Below, in pieces: positions 42,504 to 52,563 of a DNA stretch of 64,000 nucleotides. Below the pieces are notes generated by a model that did not search any database, had not been told where the DNA came from, and saw nothing but the letters and a program-made list of their open reading frames with translations. The position numbers and the translations under genes were made by a program. Source of the stretch: Halochromatium salexigens (GTDB lineage: Bacteria > Pseudomonadota > Gammaproteobacteria > Chromatiales > Chromatiaceae); assembly GCF_016653295.1 (NCBI RefSeq), contig NZ_NHSF01000059.1, forward strand, positions 326,162 through 390,161, read 5' to 3'. Positions within the stretch are counted from its first letter, which is position 1, and the number at the start of each line of letters is the position of its first letter.

Positions 42504-42800
42504 ATGACCGTAGCCGTCCCACTCGACAACGAAGGCTTCTTGCTCAATCGCGACGACTGGACCGAAGAGCTTGCCGTCGAACTCGCCGAGCAAGACGACT
42601 TCGAGATGAACGAGCAGGTGATGCAGTTCATCCGTGATGCGCGCGGCATGTACGACAACGATGGCGTGGTGCCGCCGATTCGCATCTTCGCCAAGAAGCA
42701 AGGCGTCTCGACCAAGGAGCTTTACACCATCTTCAAGAAAGGCCCAATGAAGCTGATCTGCAAGTGGGGTGGCCTGCCCAAGCCGACGGGTTGTGTCTGA
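42504..42800 (+). CDS. DsrC/TusE-family sulfur carrier protein
   Basis: 98 residues. LDNEGFLLNRDDWTEELAVE, PPIRIFAKKQGVSTKELYTI and the C-terminal arm PMKLICKWGGLPKPTGCV are DsrC family features. Both Cys of the arm are present, eleven residues apart (C86 and the penultimate C97), the arrangement needed for persulfide/trisulfide chemistry in dissimilatory sulfur metabolism rather than only tRNA thiolation. It is shorter than typical DsrC (~110). A GAGGTG 5 bases before the ATG fixes the start. No dsr genes surround it, so this is probably one of several DsrC paralogs. Confidence 0.9.
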   Translation: MTVAVPLDNEGFLLNRDDWTEELAVELAEQDDFEMNEQVMQFIRDARGMYDNDGVVPPIRIFAKKQGVSTKELYTIFKKGPMKLICKWGGLPKPTGCV

Positions 42801-42817
42801 TGGGCTGATCGATGCGC

Positions 42818-42851
42818 ACTGGCCTCAGTGAGCCTCGGCTCAGGGGCCAGT
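42818..42851. terminator. Hairpin between convergent dsrC-like and glutamine amidotransferase genes
   Basis: A stem formed by ACTGGCC (42818-42824) and GGCCAGT (42845-42851) with an internal small hairpin in the loop (GAGCCTCGGCTC). No T run follows on either side, so its efficiency is doubtful, but its place between two converging genes suits termination. Confidence 0.45.
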
Positions 42852-43712
42852 CTAAGCGAGCGGCATCGGCTGCCGCCCGGCAACACGCTCGGGCTCGACT
42901 TGACGGCCATCGGCGCCGAAGCAGAGCCCATCCCTGAGGGCGATCAGATCGCCCTCGCCCAGCGGTTCCCAGCGTTCATCGGTCAGCGGCACGCTGGCGA
43001 TCAGGGCCACGTCCTGGCGGATCGAGCAGAGGTTGACGCCCGCCTCTTGAAGCTCGGGCGCGGTGCGCCAGCAATAGCGCTGCAGCAAATAGAGGCCGGG
43101 GGCGCTGAGCTGGCCATTGGGCTGGGTGCGCCGATCGGCATGCACGAACAGGGCATCGCTGTCTGAGTAGATGAAGTTGGCCGGGCCGAGCGCCCGCAGT
43201 TCGCGCGCGTAGTCGGCGATCACGGCTAGACGTGTCGTCAGGTCCGGCACCTCACCCCAGACATCATCCCAAACCGGCGCGAGCGCGGTCATCAGGCCGC
43301 AGAAGGCGCGCTCGGAGTCGGAATCGCCCACTGGCGAGAAGCGGGCCGGATGCTTGGCCTGTAGATCGGCCAGGGTCGGCATATCCCCGTTGTGCGCGAA
43401 GACGTGCATGCGCCCGCTAAGTTCGCGCGCGAAGGGTTGGGTGTTGCGCAGCGCCAGCGCGCCGAAGGTCGCGAGTCGGATGTGGCAGAGACCGAGCTTG
43501 GTGCGTAACCCCTGATGTTCCATGAACTGCATCAGGGGGCTCTCGCTGGCCGGGCGCGGCTCGCGCAGCAACAGACAATCCGCGCCTTCGTAGAAGGCCA
43601 AGCCCCAGCCGTCGCGATGCGGGCCCTCGGCGCCACCGTGGCGTGCCAGGCGCTCGAGCGAGAAGCCCAGGGTCGCCGGCACTCGACTCGACATGGCAAA
43701 GAGTTCGCACAT
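42852..43712 (-). CDS. Class II glutamine amidotransferase (YafJ-like)
   Basis: 286 residues. The ATG at 43710-43712 puts Cys at position 2 (MCELFAMSS), the N-terminal nucleophile of Ntn-type amidotransferases. Further family blocks: HRDGWGLAFYEG, LCHIRLATFGALALRNTQPF, FAHNGDMPTL and GDSDSERAFCGLM. These stand-alone glutaminase domains (YafJ, DUG3-related) hydrolyse glutamine or related amides; the specific role here is unknown. A longer in-frame start would bury the catalytic Cys and is rejected. Confidence 0.9.
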   Translation of the reverse strand: MCELFAMSSRVPATLGFSLERLARHGGAEGPHRDGWGLAFYEGADCLLLREPRPASESPLMQFMEHQGLRTKLGLCHIRLATFGALALRNTQPFARELSGRMHVFAHNGDMPTLADLQAKHPARFSPVGDSDSERAFCGLMTALAPVWDDVWGEVPDLTTRLAVIADYARELRALGPANFIYSDSDALFVHADRRTQPNGQLSAPGLYLLQRYCWRTAPELQEAGVNLCSIRQDVALIASVPLTDERWEPLGEGDLIALRDGLCFGADGRQVEPERVAGRQPMPLA

Positions 43713-43853
43713 CGTATTCTTGTCCTCGGGGTTGATCGGCGGGCGTGCCCTCCGAATGCTCGGTGATCCCGCTCTCGAGAGCACAATACAGTACAGGCGG
43801 TATATCATTCCGCTGCTGTCCTAATCGCCCGTTGATGGAGCCGTCCCGCGTTC

Positions 43854-45602
43854 ATGGACCCCGAGGCCTTTGTTCAATCCTCCGTGCTGTTGCTGATCGC
43901 CGCCGCGACCGCGGTGGCGTTGTTCAAACACTTCGGCCTCGGCTCGATCCTCGGTCTGCTGGTGGCCGGTGTCTTGATCGGCCCCTATACCCCAGGTCCA
44001 GCGGTCACCGGCAATGTCGATGATCTGCGCCACTTCACCGAGCTGGGCGTGGTGCTGCTGCTGTTCATCATCGGCCTCGAGCTGCATCCGAGCCGCCTGT
44101 GGGAGATGCGCCGGACGCTGTTTGGACTCGGTTCGTTGCAGATCCTGTTCTCTGGCCTGGCCCTGGCGGTCTATTTTCGCCTCTTTGTCGAGACCTGGCC
44201 AATCGCGCTATTGATCGGCTTCAGCCTGGCCCTGTCCTCAACGGCGCTGGTGATGCAGATGCTCTACGAGAAGGGCGAGATCGCCACGCCGCGCGGGCAG
44301 ACGGCCTTCTCGGTCTTGCTGATGCAGGATATCGCCGTGGTGCCGATGTTGGCGCTGCTGCCGCTGGCGGCGGCCAGTGGGGCGAGCCTGCCCGAGCCAC
44401 ATCTGGGCGAGCAGTTGGGGTTGATCGTGCTGATGCTCGCCGGCGTCATCGTCTCTGGCCGTTATCTGGTGCCGCTGATATTGGATCTGCTGGCGCGGCA
44501 GGGCAATCGCGAGGCCTTCTTCTTGGTGACCTTGGCGGCGGTCTTCATCGCCGCCTGGGCGATGAACCGCGCCGGCCTGTCGATGGCGCTCGGCGGCTTC
44601 CTGCTCGGCATGATGCTCTCGAACTCGCGCTACAGCGTGCAGGTACATGCCAGCATCGAGCCGCACAAGGGGCTGTTGATGAGCGTGTTCTTCGTCACCG
44701 TCGGCATGTCCTTGAATCTGGGCGTGCTAGCGGCCAAGCCGCTGCTCTTCGTGCTGCACCTGGTGATCCTGATCGCGATCAAGGTGGGGTTGATCTATGT
44801 GCTCGCGCAGCGCTTCTGCCAATCACGCAAGAGCGCGCTGCAGGTCGCCTTCATGCTTGGGCAGGCGGGCGAGTTCGGCTTCATCCTGTTCGGCGCGGCG
44901 AAGATACTCGGCATCATCGATGCGGCGACCTTTACCATGGCGGTCGCGCTGATCTCCGGCAGCATGCTGGCAACGCCCTTGCTGGTGCGTCTTGGGGCCT
45001 TCCTGAGCGCGCGCTTTAGCGATGAGGAAGGGCCAGTGGATGAGCGCTTCCGTTATCAGCCCGGGCAGGAGGATGGAGCGCAGGCGGTCATCGCCGGTTA
45101 TGGACGGGTGGGCCACACCGTCGGCGCGGTGCTGGCCAGCCATGGCATCCGTTTCATCGCCTTCGATCAAAATCCAGGGCTGGTGGCGCGCTGGCGCGCC
45201 GAGGGGCAGCCGGTGTTCTATGGCGACATGCGCAACCCCGCGCTGCTGGCGGCGGCCAAGATCGAGCAGGCCAAGGTGGTGGTCTTGACCATCGATGATC
45301 CGCGCGCCTGCATCGAGGCGACGACCCTGATTCGGCATTATGCGCCGGAGATCATCATCGTCGCGCGCGCGCGCGATCTGACCGCCTGCGATGCGCTGTT
45401 CCGGGCCGGCGCCAGCCGCGCCTTCCCGGAGGCGGTCGAGGCGAGCCTGCGCCTGGCCGCCGAGACCCTGGACGGGCTTGGCATCACCGATGAGGATGCC
45501 GAGCAGATGGTGCAGCAAGCACGCGGCGAGGATTATGCGTTGGTGCGCTCGGAGGTTACCGAGCAAGCGCCGATCGTCGACCCATCGGCGCCGAAGCGGT
45601 GA
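43854..45602 (+). CDS. CPA2 family monovalent cation:H+ antiporter with RCK domain (KefB/C-like)
   Basis: 582 residues. Twelve or so membrane helices from residue ~5 to 385 (HFGLGSILGLLVAGVLIGPY, FTELGVVLLLFIIGLELHPS, AINPHK-like SIEPHKGLLMSVFFVTVGMS) and a C-terminal TrkA-N domain with an intact GYGRVG dinucleotide loop (residue ~415), DQNPG acidic end and GDMRNPALLAAAKIEQA. It exchanges K+ or Na+ for protons and may be gated by nucleotide or glutathione adducts. No KefF/KefG partner is adjacent. The start follows the class II amidotransferase gene divergently. Confidence 0.92.
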   Translation: MDPEAFVQSSVLLLIAAATAVALFKHFGLGSILGLLVAGVLIGPYTPGPAVTGNVDDLRHFTELGVVLLLFIIGLELHPSRLWEMRRTLFGLGSLQILFSGLALAVYFRLFVETWPIALLIGFSLALSSTALVMQMLYEKGEIATPRGQTAFSVLLMQDIAVVPMLALLPLAAASGASLPEPHLGEQLGLIVLMLAGVIVSGRYLVPLILDLLARQGNREAFFLVTLAAVFIAAWAMNRAGLSMALGGFLLGMMLSNSRYSVQVHASIEPHKGLLMSVFFVTVGMSLNLGVLAAKPLLFVLHLVILIAIKVGLIYVLAQRFCQSRKSALQVAFMLGQAGEFGFILFGAAKILGIIDAATFTMAVALISGSMLATPLLVRLGAFLSARFSDEEGPVDERFRYQPGQEDGAQAVIAGYGRVGHTVGAVLASHGIRFIAFDQNPGLVARWRAEGQPVFYGDMRNPALLAAAKIEQAKVVVLTIDDPRACIEATTLIRHYAPEIIIVARARDLTACDALFRAGASRAFPEAVEASLRLAAETLDGLGITDEDAEQMVQQARGEDYALVRSEVTEQAPIVDPSAPKR

Positions 45603-45627
45603 TGGTCCAAGCCCGAGTATTGGGGTA

Positions 45628-46230
45628 TCAGGCCGCTGGCCAGAGTCTAAGCACGCCGATGATGATGCCGCCAGTGCCGATGGTGATGCCGAAGGACCAG
45701 CGCATAAAGCTGTCCATGCGCTGTTGCAGAGCGCGGATGTCTTGCTGCACGCTCTCGAAGCGCTTATCCATGTTCGACTGCATAGACTCGAAGCGCTTAT
45801 CCATGTTCGACTGCATAGACTCGAAGCGCTTATCCATGTTCGACTGCATAGACTCGAAGCGGTTATCAACCTGCTCGAAGTGCTTCTCAACCTGCTCGAA
45901 GTGCTTCTCAACCTGCTCGAAGTGCTTGTCAACCTGCTCGAAGCGCTTGTCCATGTTCGACCGCATAGACTCGAAGTGCTTGTCAATCTGCTCGAAACGC
46001 TTCTCAGTCTGCTCGAAACGCTTGTCCATTTGCGCGAAACCTTCGCGCATCAGTTCGCGCTGGTGACGCAGCTCTTCTTCCACGCGCACCATGCGCTCGC
46101 GCAACTCGATCTCGTAGACCACCGGCGGCTTGCCAAGGCTTTGCTCGGCCAGCCAAATGCCGAGGTTTTCCTTGACGTAGTCACCCAACTGTTGCTTGAT
46201 CAACTCAAGGTCTTCTTGCGCGAGTGCCAT
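45628..46230 (-). CDS. Repeat-rich coiled-coil protein with C-terminal membrane helix
   Basis: 200 residues. An N-terminal globular part (MALAQEDLELIKQQLGDYVK, GKPPVVYEIELRERMVRVEE) is followed by a long coiled coil made of DKRFEQ, DKHFEQV and DKRFESMQSNM units (residues ~60-165) and one C-terminal helix (SFGITIGTGGIIIGVLRLW) that should anchor it. The start at 46228-46230 is chosen because the truncated paralog at 38940 begins with the same MALA sequence. Such proteins (DUF1640-like coils) have no known role. Convergent with the antiporter gene; 25 bases separate them. Confidence 0.75.
   Translation of the reverse strand: MALAQEDLELIKQQLGDYVKENLGIWLAEQSLGKPPVVYEIELRERMVRVEEELRHQRELMREGFAQMDKRFEQTEKRFEQIDKHFESMRSNMDKRFEQVDKHFEQVEKHFEQVEKHFEQVDNRFESMQSNMDKRFESMQSNMDKRFESMQSNMDKRFESVQQDIRALQQRMDSFMRWSFGITIGTGGIIIGVLRLWPAA
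45756..45938 (-). repeat. Tandem 33-bp and 21-bp repeats in the coiled-coil gene
   Basis: Three identical or near-identical 33-base units (45756-45788, 45789-45821, 45822-45854) encode 11-residue steps of type M-D-K-R-F-E-S-M-Q-S-N. Three 21-base units (45876-45896, 45897-45917, 45918-45938) encode heptads of type V-E-K-H-F-E-Q. Near identity at DNA level points to recent slippage or unequal exchange. Confidence 0.9.
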
Positions 46231-46272
46231 ATCATCGAGCCCATTGAAATCCGAGATCACTCGGTTGGGATC

Positions 46273-47424
46273 CTAACACCGTTCGAGGCATTCATCCTCG
46301 GCGAGACGCGCGCGCAGGCGCAGGTCGGGACCGATCTGGCGCAGGTCGAGCAATTGCAGCGACACGCGCTCGCGCATGCTGGCAAGCGGCCCGAACTGGA
46401 ACAGTCCGCGCGCATCGCTGCCCATGAGGTGCGGCGCCAGGTAGAGCACCAGTTCATCGACCAGGCGCTGCTCGACCGCGGCGCCGGCCAGCGTCGGCCC
46501 GGCCTCGATCAGTACCTCGTTGATCTCGCGTTCGGCGAGATAGCGCAGCAGGGCCTTGAGATCGACGCGTCCGGCCGCATCCGGCGGGCTAACCCAGACT
46601 TCGGCACCGGCGGAGGTGACGGCGGCGATGCGCCGCGGGTCTTGGATACAGGTCGCGACCAGGGTGGCGCCCGGTAGCGGGAGCATCTTCGCCCCAAGTG
46701 GCAGGCGCAGCGCGCTGTCGAGGATTACGCGCAGCGGTTGCCGCACCGGTTCGCCCTCCTCTAGCGCCGGGATCAGCGCCGGCGCGAGCCGGACATTGAG
46801 CGAGGGATCATCGGCTAACAGGGTATCGACGCCGGTGAGGATAGCCGAGGAGCGCGCGCGCAGCCAGTGCACATCGGTGCGCGCCGCTGTGGAGGTGATC
46901 CAGCGGCTCTCACCATTGGCCAGCGCGGTGCGCCCGTCGAGACTGGCCGCGAGCTTAACCCGCACAAATGGCAGGCCGAGACGCATACGTTTGTCGAAGC
47001 CCGGATTGAGCGCGCGGCAAGGGCCTTCGAGTACGCCGGTGACGACCTCGACACCAGCCGCGCGCATGCGCTCGAGCCCGCGTCCATGGACGAGCGGGTT
47101 TGGATCTTCCATGCCGACCACAACCCGGCTCACGCCCGCCGTGAGCAAGGCCTCGGTGCAGGGCGGCGTGCGGCCATGATGGCAGCAGGGCTCGAGGGTG
47201 ACATAGGCGCTCGCGCCACGCGCCCGCGCGCCGGCCGCGTCGATGGCCAGGCGTTCGGCATGCGGCTCGCCGGCACGGCGGTGCCAGCCTTCACCGACAA
47301 TCTGCCCCCCTTTTGCCAGTACGCAACCGACGCGTGGATTGGGATCGGTGGTATACAGCCCGCGCTCGGCGAGTTGGACGGCGCGCGCCATCAGCGCTAG
47401 GCCATCCGGCCCTTCATCCCTCAT
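46273..47424 (-). CDS. ribD: Bifunctional riboflavin biosynthesis deaminase/reductase RibD
   Basis: 383 residues. The N-terminal deaminase has zinc ligands in GEPHAERLAID (H-A-E) and LEPCCHHGRTPPC (PCxxxxxxxxC) near residues 50-90. The C-terminal reductase (from ~150: RLGLPFVRVKLAASLDGRTA, SSAILTGVDTLLADDPSLNV, VLIEAGPTLAGAAVEQRLVD) reduces the deaminated pyrimidine with NADPH. These are steps two and three of riboflavin synthesis. The gene starts 2 bases after nrdR ends, so the two form an operon, a common proteobacterial arrangement. The flavins would serve the nearby Nqr complex among others. Confidence 0.96.
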   Translation of the reverse strand: MRDEGPDGLALMARAVQLAERGLYTTDPNPRVGCVLAKGGQIVGEGWHRRAGEPHAERLAIDAAGARARGASAYVTLEPCCHHGRTPPCTEALLTAGVSRVVVGMEDPNPLVHGRGLERMRAAGVEVVTGVLEGPCRALNPGFDKRMRLGLPFVRVKLAASLDGRTALANGESRWITSTAARTDVHWLRARSSAILTGVDTLLADDPSLNVRLAPALIPALEEGEPVRQPLRVILDSALRLPLGAKMLPLPGATLVATCIQDPRRIAAVTSAGAEVWVSPPDAAGRVDLKALLRYLAEREINEVLIEAGPTLAGAAVEQRLVDELVLYLAPHLMGSDARGLFQFGPLASMRERVSLQLLDLRQIGPDLRLRARLAEDECLERC

Positions 47425-47426
47425 GC

Positions 47427-47939
47427 TTAAGATTTCTTGTCGAGTGTATCGAGCAGATCGAGCTGGGCACGACGCACATCGGGCGCGGGGTTGCGCTCAA
47501 GGCGCTCGATCTCCTCGCGGAAGGCGGCGACATCCTCGAACTTGCGGTAGACCGAGGCGAAACGCACATAGGCGACCTCGTCGAGGCCGCGCAGCTCGGC
47601 CATCACCAGTTCACCGATCGCGCGCGCGCTGATTTCGCCGTCGGCGGTGCCGAGCAGCTTGCGCTGGATGCGTGCGATGGCGGCCTCAACCTGCTCGGTA
47701 CTGATTGGGCGCTTCTCGGCCGCGCGCATCAGTCCGCTGCGCAGTTTGAGGCCGTCAAACGGAACCCGGGTTCCGTCGCGCTTGATCACGCGCGGCAGAT
47801 TGAGTTCGGCCGCCTCGTAGGTGGTGAAGCGTTCGGCGCAGACGACGCAGCGCCGGCGGCGGCGGACCTGATCGCCGTCGCCGGAGAGCCGGGAATCCAT
47901 GACCTTGGTGTCCTGCGCACCGCAGTAGGGACAGCGCAT
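47427..47939 (-). CDS. nrdR: Transcriptional repressor NrdR
   Basis: 170 residues, slightly longer than the usual ~150-160. The zinc ribbon [17 protein letters not shown] ... [16 protein letters not shown] (four Cys) precedes an ATP-cone domain ([33 protein letters not shown]). NrdR senses (d)ATP and represses ribonucleotide reductase genes. It lies between glyA and ribD, an order widely conserved in gammaproteobacteria. Confidence 0.96.
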   Translation of the reverse strand: MRCPYCGAQDTKVMDSRLSGDGDQVRRRRRCVVCAERFTTYEAAELNLPRVIKRDGTRVPFDGLKLRSGLMRAAEKRPISTEQVEAAIARIQRKLLGTADGEISARAIGELVMAELRGLDEVAYVRFASVYRKFEDVAAFREEIERLERNPAPDVRRAQLDLLDTLDKKS

Positions 47940-47992
47940 GCAAGCGTCTCTGTCTCAGGAGCGATGCTGGCCGCTGCCGACGCTGAGCCGCT

Positions 47993-49249
<1,257 letters not shown>

Positions 49250-49302
49250 AGGGACTCCTGGAAACCAAAAGCCGTTCAGTATAACGCGCTTCGGCTCGCG
49301 TT

Positions 49303-49719
49303 TCAGATCCGATGCCGATCGGGCTGCCAGGCGGCCTCGAGCTGTTTGAGCACATCGCGACGGCTGATGATGCCCATGAGGCGGCCCTGCTCCATCACCG
49401 GCAGGCGGCGGAAGTGGCTGGTCGCGAACAGCTCGGCGACCTCGGTGATCGGGGTATTGGCATCCACGGTGACCACCGAGGGGGTCATGAAGTTCTCGAC
49501 GCGACCGCCATCCTCGCTGTGATAGCCGGCACCGAGCGCGATGCGCATACAGTCGCGCTCGGTGAGCATGCCGATCAGATTACCGATCTGGTCGACGACC
49601 GGGGCACCCGAGAGGCGCTGTTCGACCAGGATGCGCAGTGCCTCGAGCACATCCATCTCGGGCGTCAGGGTCACCAGAGCCCGTGACATGGCCTGTTTGG
49701 CGGTCTTGCTCGCTTTCAT
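49303..49719 (-). CDS. Protein with paired CBS domains
   Basis: 138 residues made almost entirely of two CBS motifs: [40 protein letters not shown] (first) and [40 protein letters not shown] (second). Such Bateman modules bind adenine nucleotides and act as energy or redox sensors. It lies between glyA and the nqr operon with the same orientation; a functional link is not evident. Confidence 0.9.
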   Translation of the reverse strand: MKASKTAKQAMSRALVTLTPEMDVLEALRILVEQRLSGAPVVDQIGNLIGMLTERDCMRIALGAGYHSEDGGRVENFMTPSVVTVDANTPITEVAELFATSHFRRLPVMEQGRLMGIISRRDVLKQLEAAWQPDRHRI

Positions 49720-49806
49720 GCCGATATCCTCGCGGTAGCTTCGATTGTTTGAGCGCCTGCTTGGGCAATGGCTCAGACGGATGATTTGGTCGGCAATCGG
49801 TCTCGT

Positions 49807-49998
49807 CTAGGCGCTGTCGGAGCGATTCAGGCAAGTTTGGCCCCGCTGGCAGACACCGCCACAGTCGGAGCTGAGGCCGGGGATCTGATTGAGCCCGCCG
49901 CAACTGCCCTTGAGCGCGGCGCGGCCATTGAGCACGCCGAGCGCCAAGCCAATGAAGGCGAGCGAGAAGATGAGCAGTGCGAAGGCGAATTCGAGCAT
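49807..49998 (-). CDS. nqrM: Na+-NQR maturation protein NqrM
   Basis: 63 residues. One membrane helix (FAFALLIFSLAFIGLALGVL) followed by GSCGGLNQIPGLSSDCGGVC and a last Cys. The spaced cysteines (CGGL...CGGxC) match NqrM (DUF539), needed for assembly of the Fe site in NqrDE and for Na+-NQR maturation. ATG at 49996-49998 opens straight into the helix. It is 13 bases behind nqrF. The flavin transferase gene apbE, often next to it, is absent here. Confidence 0.9.
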   Translation of the reverse strand: MLEFAFALLIFSLAFIGLALGVLNGRAALKGSCGGLNQIPGLSSDCGGVCQRGQTCLNRSDSA

Positions 49999-50011
49999 CT
50001 GGTGACAACCG

Positions 50012-51232
50012 TCAACCGCCAAAATCGTCGAGCAGGATGTTGTCGTCCTCGACCCCCAGGCTGCGCAGCATGCCGATCACCGCCGCTGTCATCATCGGCG
50101 GGCCACACATGTAGAACTCACAATCCTCGGGCGCCGGATGGTTCTTCAGGTAGCGCTCGAAGAGGACGCTGTGGATGAAACCGACCTCTCCTTGCCACTC
50201 ATCCTCGGGCTGTGGTGATGAGAGTGCGATATGCCAGCTGAAGTTCTCGTGCTCGCGGGCGAGCGCGTCGAAATCCTCTTGGTAGAAGATCTCGCGCTTG
50301 CTGCGCGCGCCATACCAAAAGGACATCTTGCGCTGGGTGTTCAACCGCTTGAGCTGATCGAAGATGTGGCTGCGCATCGGCGCCATGCCGGCACCGCCGC
50401 CGACGAAGATCATCTCGGCCTCGGTCTCCTTGGCGAAGAACTCACCGAAGGGGCCAGAGATGGTCACCTCATCGCCGGGCTTGAGGCCGAAGATGTAGCT
50501 CGACATGATGCCGGGCGGCACCTCGGGATGGTCGGGCGGTGGCGTGGCGATGCGCACATTGAGCATGATGATGCCCGCCTCGCCCGGATAATTGGCCATC
50601 GAATAGGCGCGCGTGACCGGCTGCTTGGTGCCGGCCTTGAATCTCCAGAGATCGTATTGATCCCAATCGGCGCGCAGATGCTCGGGGATCTCGATATCGG
50701 CATAGTCGAGTTCGTAGGGCGGGCATTCGATCTGGATATAGCCGCCGGCGCGAAAGGCGACGTCCTCGCCCGGTGGCAGTTCCAGGATCAGCTCCTTGAT
50801 GAAGGTCGAGACGCTGCGGTTGGAACGCACCCGGCAGGTCCAGCGCCGCACACCGAAGATCTCGCGCGGCACCTCGATGCGCAAATCCTCTTTGACCGCG
50901 ACCTGGCAGGCGAGCCGGTAGCCCTCACCGGCTTCACGCCGATTGATCAGACTCGCCTCGGTCGGCAACAGCTTGCCGCCGCCCTCGAGCACCTTGACCC
51001 GGCACTGACCGCAGGTACCCCCGCCACCGCAGGCCGAAGGCACGAAGATCTCGCCATCGGCCAGCGCGCCGAGCAGCTTACGACCGGCCGTGGTGACCAT
51101 GTCGCGCTCTTCGTTGATGTCGATATGGACATCACCGCTGGGCACCAGCAGGCGCCGCGCGTTGAGGATGACGAACACCAGCGCCAACACCACGCCGGTG
51201 AAGACCAGGATGCCGAAGGTCAGATCAAGCAC
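50012..51232 (-). CDS. nqrF: Na+-translocating NADH:quinone reductase subunit F
   Basis: 406 residues, normal length. N-terminal helix ([20 protein letters not shown]), [2Fe-2S] ferredoxin domain with [12 protein letters not shown] and a distal LACQV Cys, FAD-binding block ([11 protein letters not shown]) and NADH-binding block ([19 protein letters not shown]). It oxidises NADH and feeds electrons into the Na+ pump. The start is GTG (51230-51232) with AGGAGG 6 bases upstream. Electrons from here pass through the FMN subunits to ubiquinone. Confidence 0.98.
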   Translation of the reverse strand: MLDLTFGILVFTGVVLALVFVILNARRLLVPSGDVHIDINEERDMVTTAGRKLLGALADGEIFVPSACGGGGTCGQCRVKVLEGGGKLLPTEASLINRREAGEGYRLACQVAVKEDLRIEVPREIFGVRRWTCRVRSNRSVSTFIKELILELPPGEDVAFRAGGYIQIECPPYELDYADIEIPEHLRADWDQYDLWRFKAGTKQPVTRAYSMANYPGEAGIIMLNVRIATPPPDHPEVPPGIMSSYIFGLKPGDEVTISGPFGEFFAKETEAEMIFVGGGAGMAPMRSHIFDQLKRLNTQRKMSFWYGARSKREIFYQEDFDALAREHENFSWHIALSSPQPEDEWQGEVGFIHSVLFERYLKNHPAPEDCEFYMCGPPMMTAAVIGMLRSLGVEDDNILLDDFGG

Positions 51233-51253
51233 GCGCAGCCTCCTGACAGCCGA

Positions 51254-51862
51254 TCACAACTGAATCCCCGAGAACGACATGAAGGCCATCGCCATCAGCC
51301 CGGTGGTGATGAAGGTGATGCCAAGGCCCTGCAGCCCGTCCGGCACATCGCTGTACTTGAGCTTCTCGCGGATACCGGCCAGCAGCACCAGCGCCAGCGC
51401 CCAGCCAAGCCCGGTGCCGAAGCCATAGACGGTGCTCTCGCCCAGATCGTAGCCCCGCTCGACCATGAACAGCGATCCGCCCAAGATGGCGCAGTTGACG
51501 GTGATCAGCGGCAGAAAGATGCCGAGCGCCTGATAGAGCGCCGGGAAGTAGCGATCGAGCAACATCTCCAGGATCTGCACCATGGCGGCGATGACGCCGA
51601 TATAGGTGATCAGCCCGAGGAACGAGAGATCCAGCGCCGGCAGCCCGAGCCAGGCCAAGGCACCTTCCTGCAACAGATACTGATGGATTAGGCTGTTGAC
51701 GGGCACGGTGATGGTCTGCACCACGATGACCGCGATTCCGAGCCCAATCGCGGTCTCGATGCGCTTGGAAACAGCAAGGAAGGTGCACATGCCGAGGAAG
51801 AAGGCCAGCGCCAGGTTCTCGACGAAGATCGCCTTGAACAGCAGGGACAGATAGTGCTCCAT
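51254..51862 (-). CDS. nqrE: Na+-translocating NADH:quinone reductase subunit E
   Basis: 202 residues, six membrane helices. Conserved [20 protein letters not shown] (with the Cys that helps hold the intramembrane iron), [16 protein letters not shown] and [15 protein letters not shown] (second Cys). It pairs with NqrD in an inverted topology to pass electrons across the membrane. The ATG overlaps the nqrD stop by one base (TAATG). Confidence 0.98.
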   Translation of the reverse strand: MEHYLSLLFKAIFVENLALAFFLGMCTFLAVSKRIETAIGLGIAVIVVQTITVPVNSLIHQYLLQEGALAWLGLPALDLSFLGLITYIGVIAAMVQILEMLLDRYFPALYQALGIFLPLITVNCAILGGSLFMVERGYDLGESTVYGFGTGLGWALALVLLAGIREKLKYSDVPDGLQGLGITFITTGLMAMAFMSFSGIQL

Positions 51863-52524
51863 TATCGCGATTCCGTCCGGTGCACGACATTGATCCGGTA
51901 TTCAGGCCTCTCGAGCTGTGCCGGCTTCCAGCTGCGGATGGCCCAGATCATCAGCCCGATGATGAAGAAGGCGCCAGGGGCGAGCAGCATCAGGCCATTG
52001 GGCTCATACCACCCGCCCTCCTTCACCAGTGGCAAGACCTGCACATCGAGCAGGCTGCCGGAGCCGAGCAGCTCGCGGATCGCGGCGACACTGATCAGGA
52101 TCAGGCTGTAGCCGAGCCCATGGCCGAGGGCATCGAGGAAGCTCGGCCAGGGCGGATTCTTCGACGCAAAGGCCTCGGCGCGACCGAGCACGATGCAGTT
52201 GGTGATGATCAGTCCAACGAACACCGAGAGCTGCTTGGAGAGCTCATAGGCGAAGGCTTGCAGCACCTGATCGACCAGGATCACCAGCGAGGCGATGATG
52301 GTCATCTGGATGATGATGCGGATGCTCGACGGCATGTGATGCCGGATCAGGCTGATGATGACGCTGGCGCCAACGATCACCGCCGTCAGCGCGATGCTCA
52401 TGGTGATGGCCGGCGCCAACTTGGTGGTCACCGCCAAGGCCGAGCAGATGCCGAGGATCTGCAGGGTGATCGGATTGTTGTCGACGATCGGCTCGAGTAG
52501 GAGCCGGGCGGATTGGGTGGCCAT
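51862..52524 (-). CDS. nqrD: Na+-translocating NADH:quinone reductase subunit D
   Basis: 220 residues, six membrane helices. [20 protein letters not shown] (first conserved Cys), [20 protein letters not shown] (second Cys) and [20 protein letters not shown] are typical. It forms the membrane electron path and Na+ channel region with NqrE. Coupled to nqrE by overlap. Confidence 0.98.
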   Translation of the reverse strand: MATQSARLLLEPIVDNNPITLQILGICSALAVTTKLAPAITMSIALTAVIVGASVIISLIRHHMPSSIRIIIQMTIIASLVILVDQVLQAFAYELSKQLSVFVGLIITNCIVLGRAEAFASKNPPWPSFLDALGHGLGYSLILISVAAIRELLGSGSLLDVQVLPLVKEGGWYEPNGLMLLAPGAFFIIGLMIWAIRSWKPAQLERPEYRINVVHRTESR

Positions 52525-52563
52525 GCTGCGTATCCCCCTGTTCGGCCTGTTCGGCTCGGCTGG

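Noticed and set aside
43713-43808. Longer start for the class II amidotransferase
   Set aside because: It would bury the catalytic Cys that must be at position 2.
45756-45938. Repeats considered as a CRISPR array
   Set aside because: No spacers, in-frame coiled-coil coding units, no cas genes in the window.
45391-46677. A 428-codon plus-strand frame with VHLRETFAHQ-type repeats
   Set aside because: The repeats are the complement of the coiled-coil units; the minus-strand gene has the ribosomal start, homologous paralog and sensible heptads.
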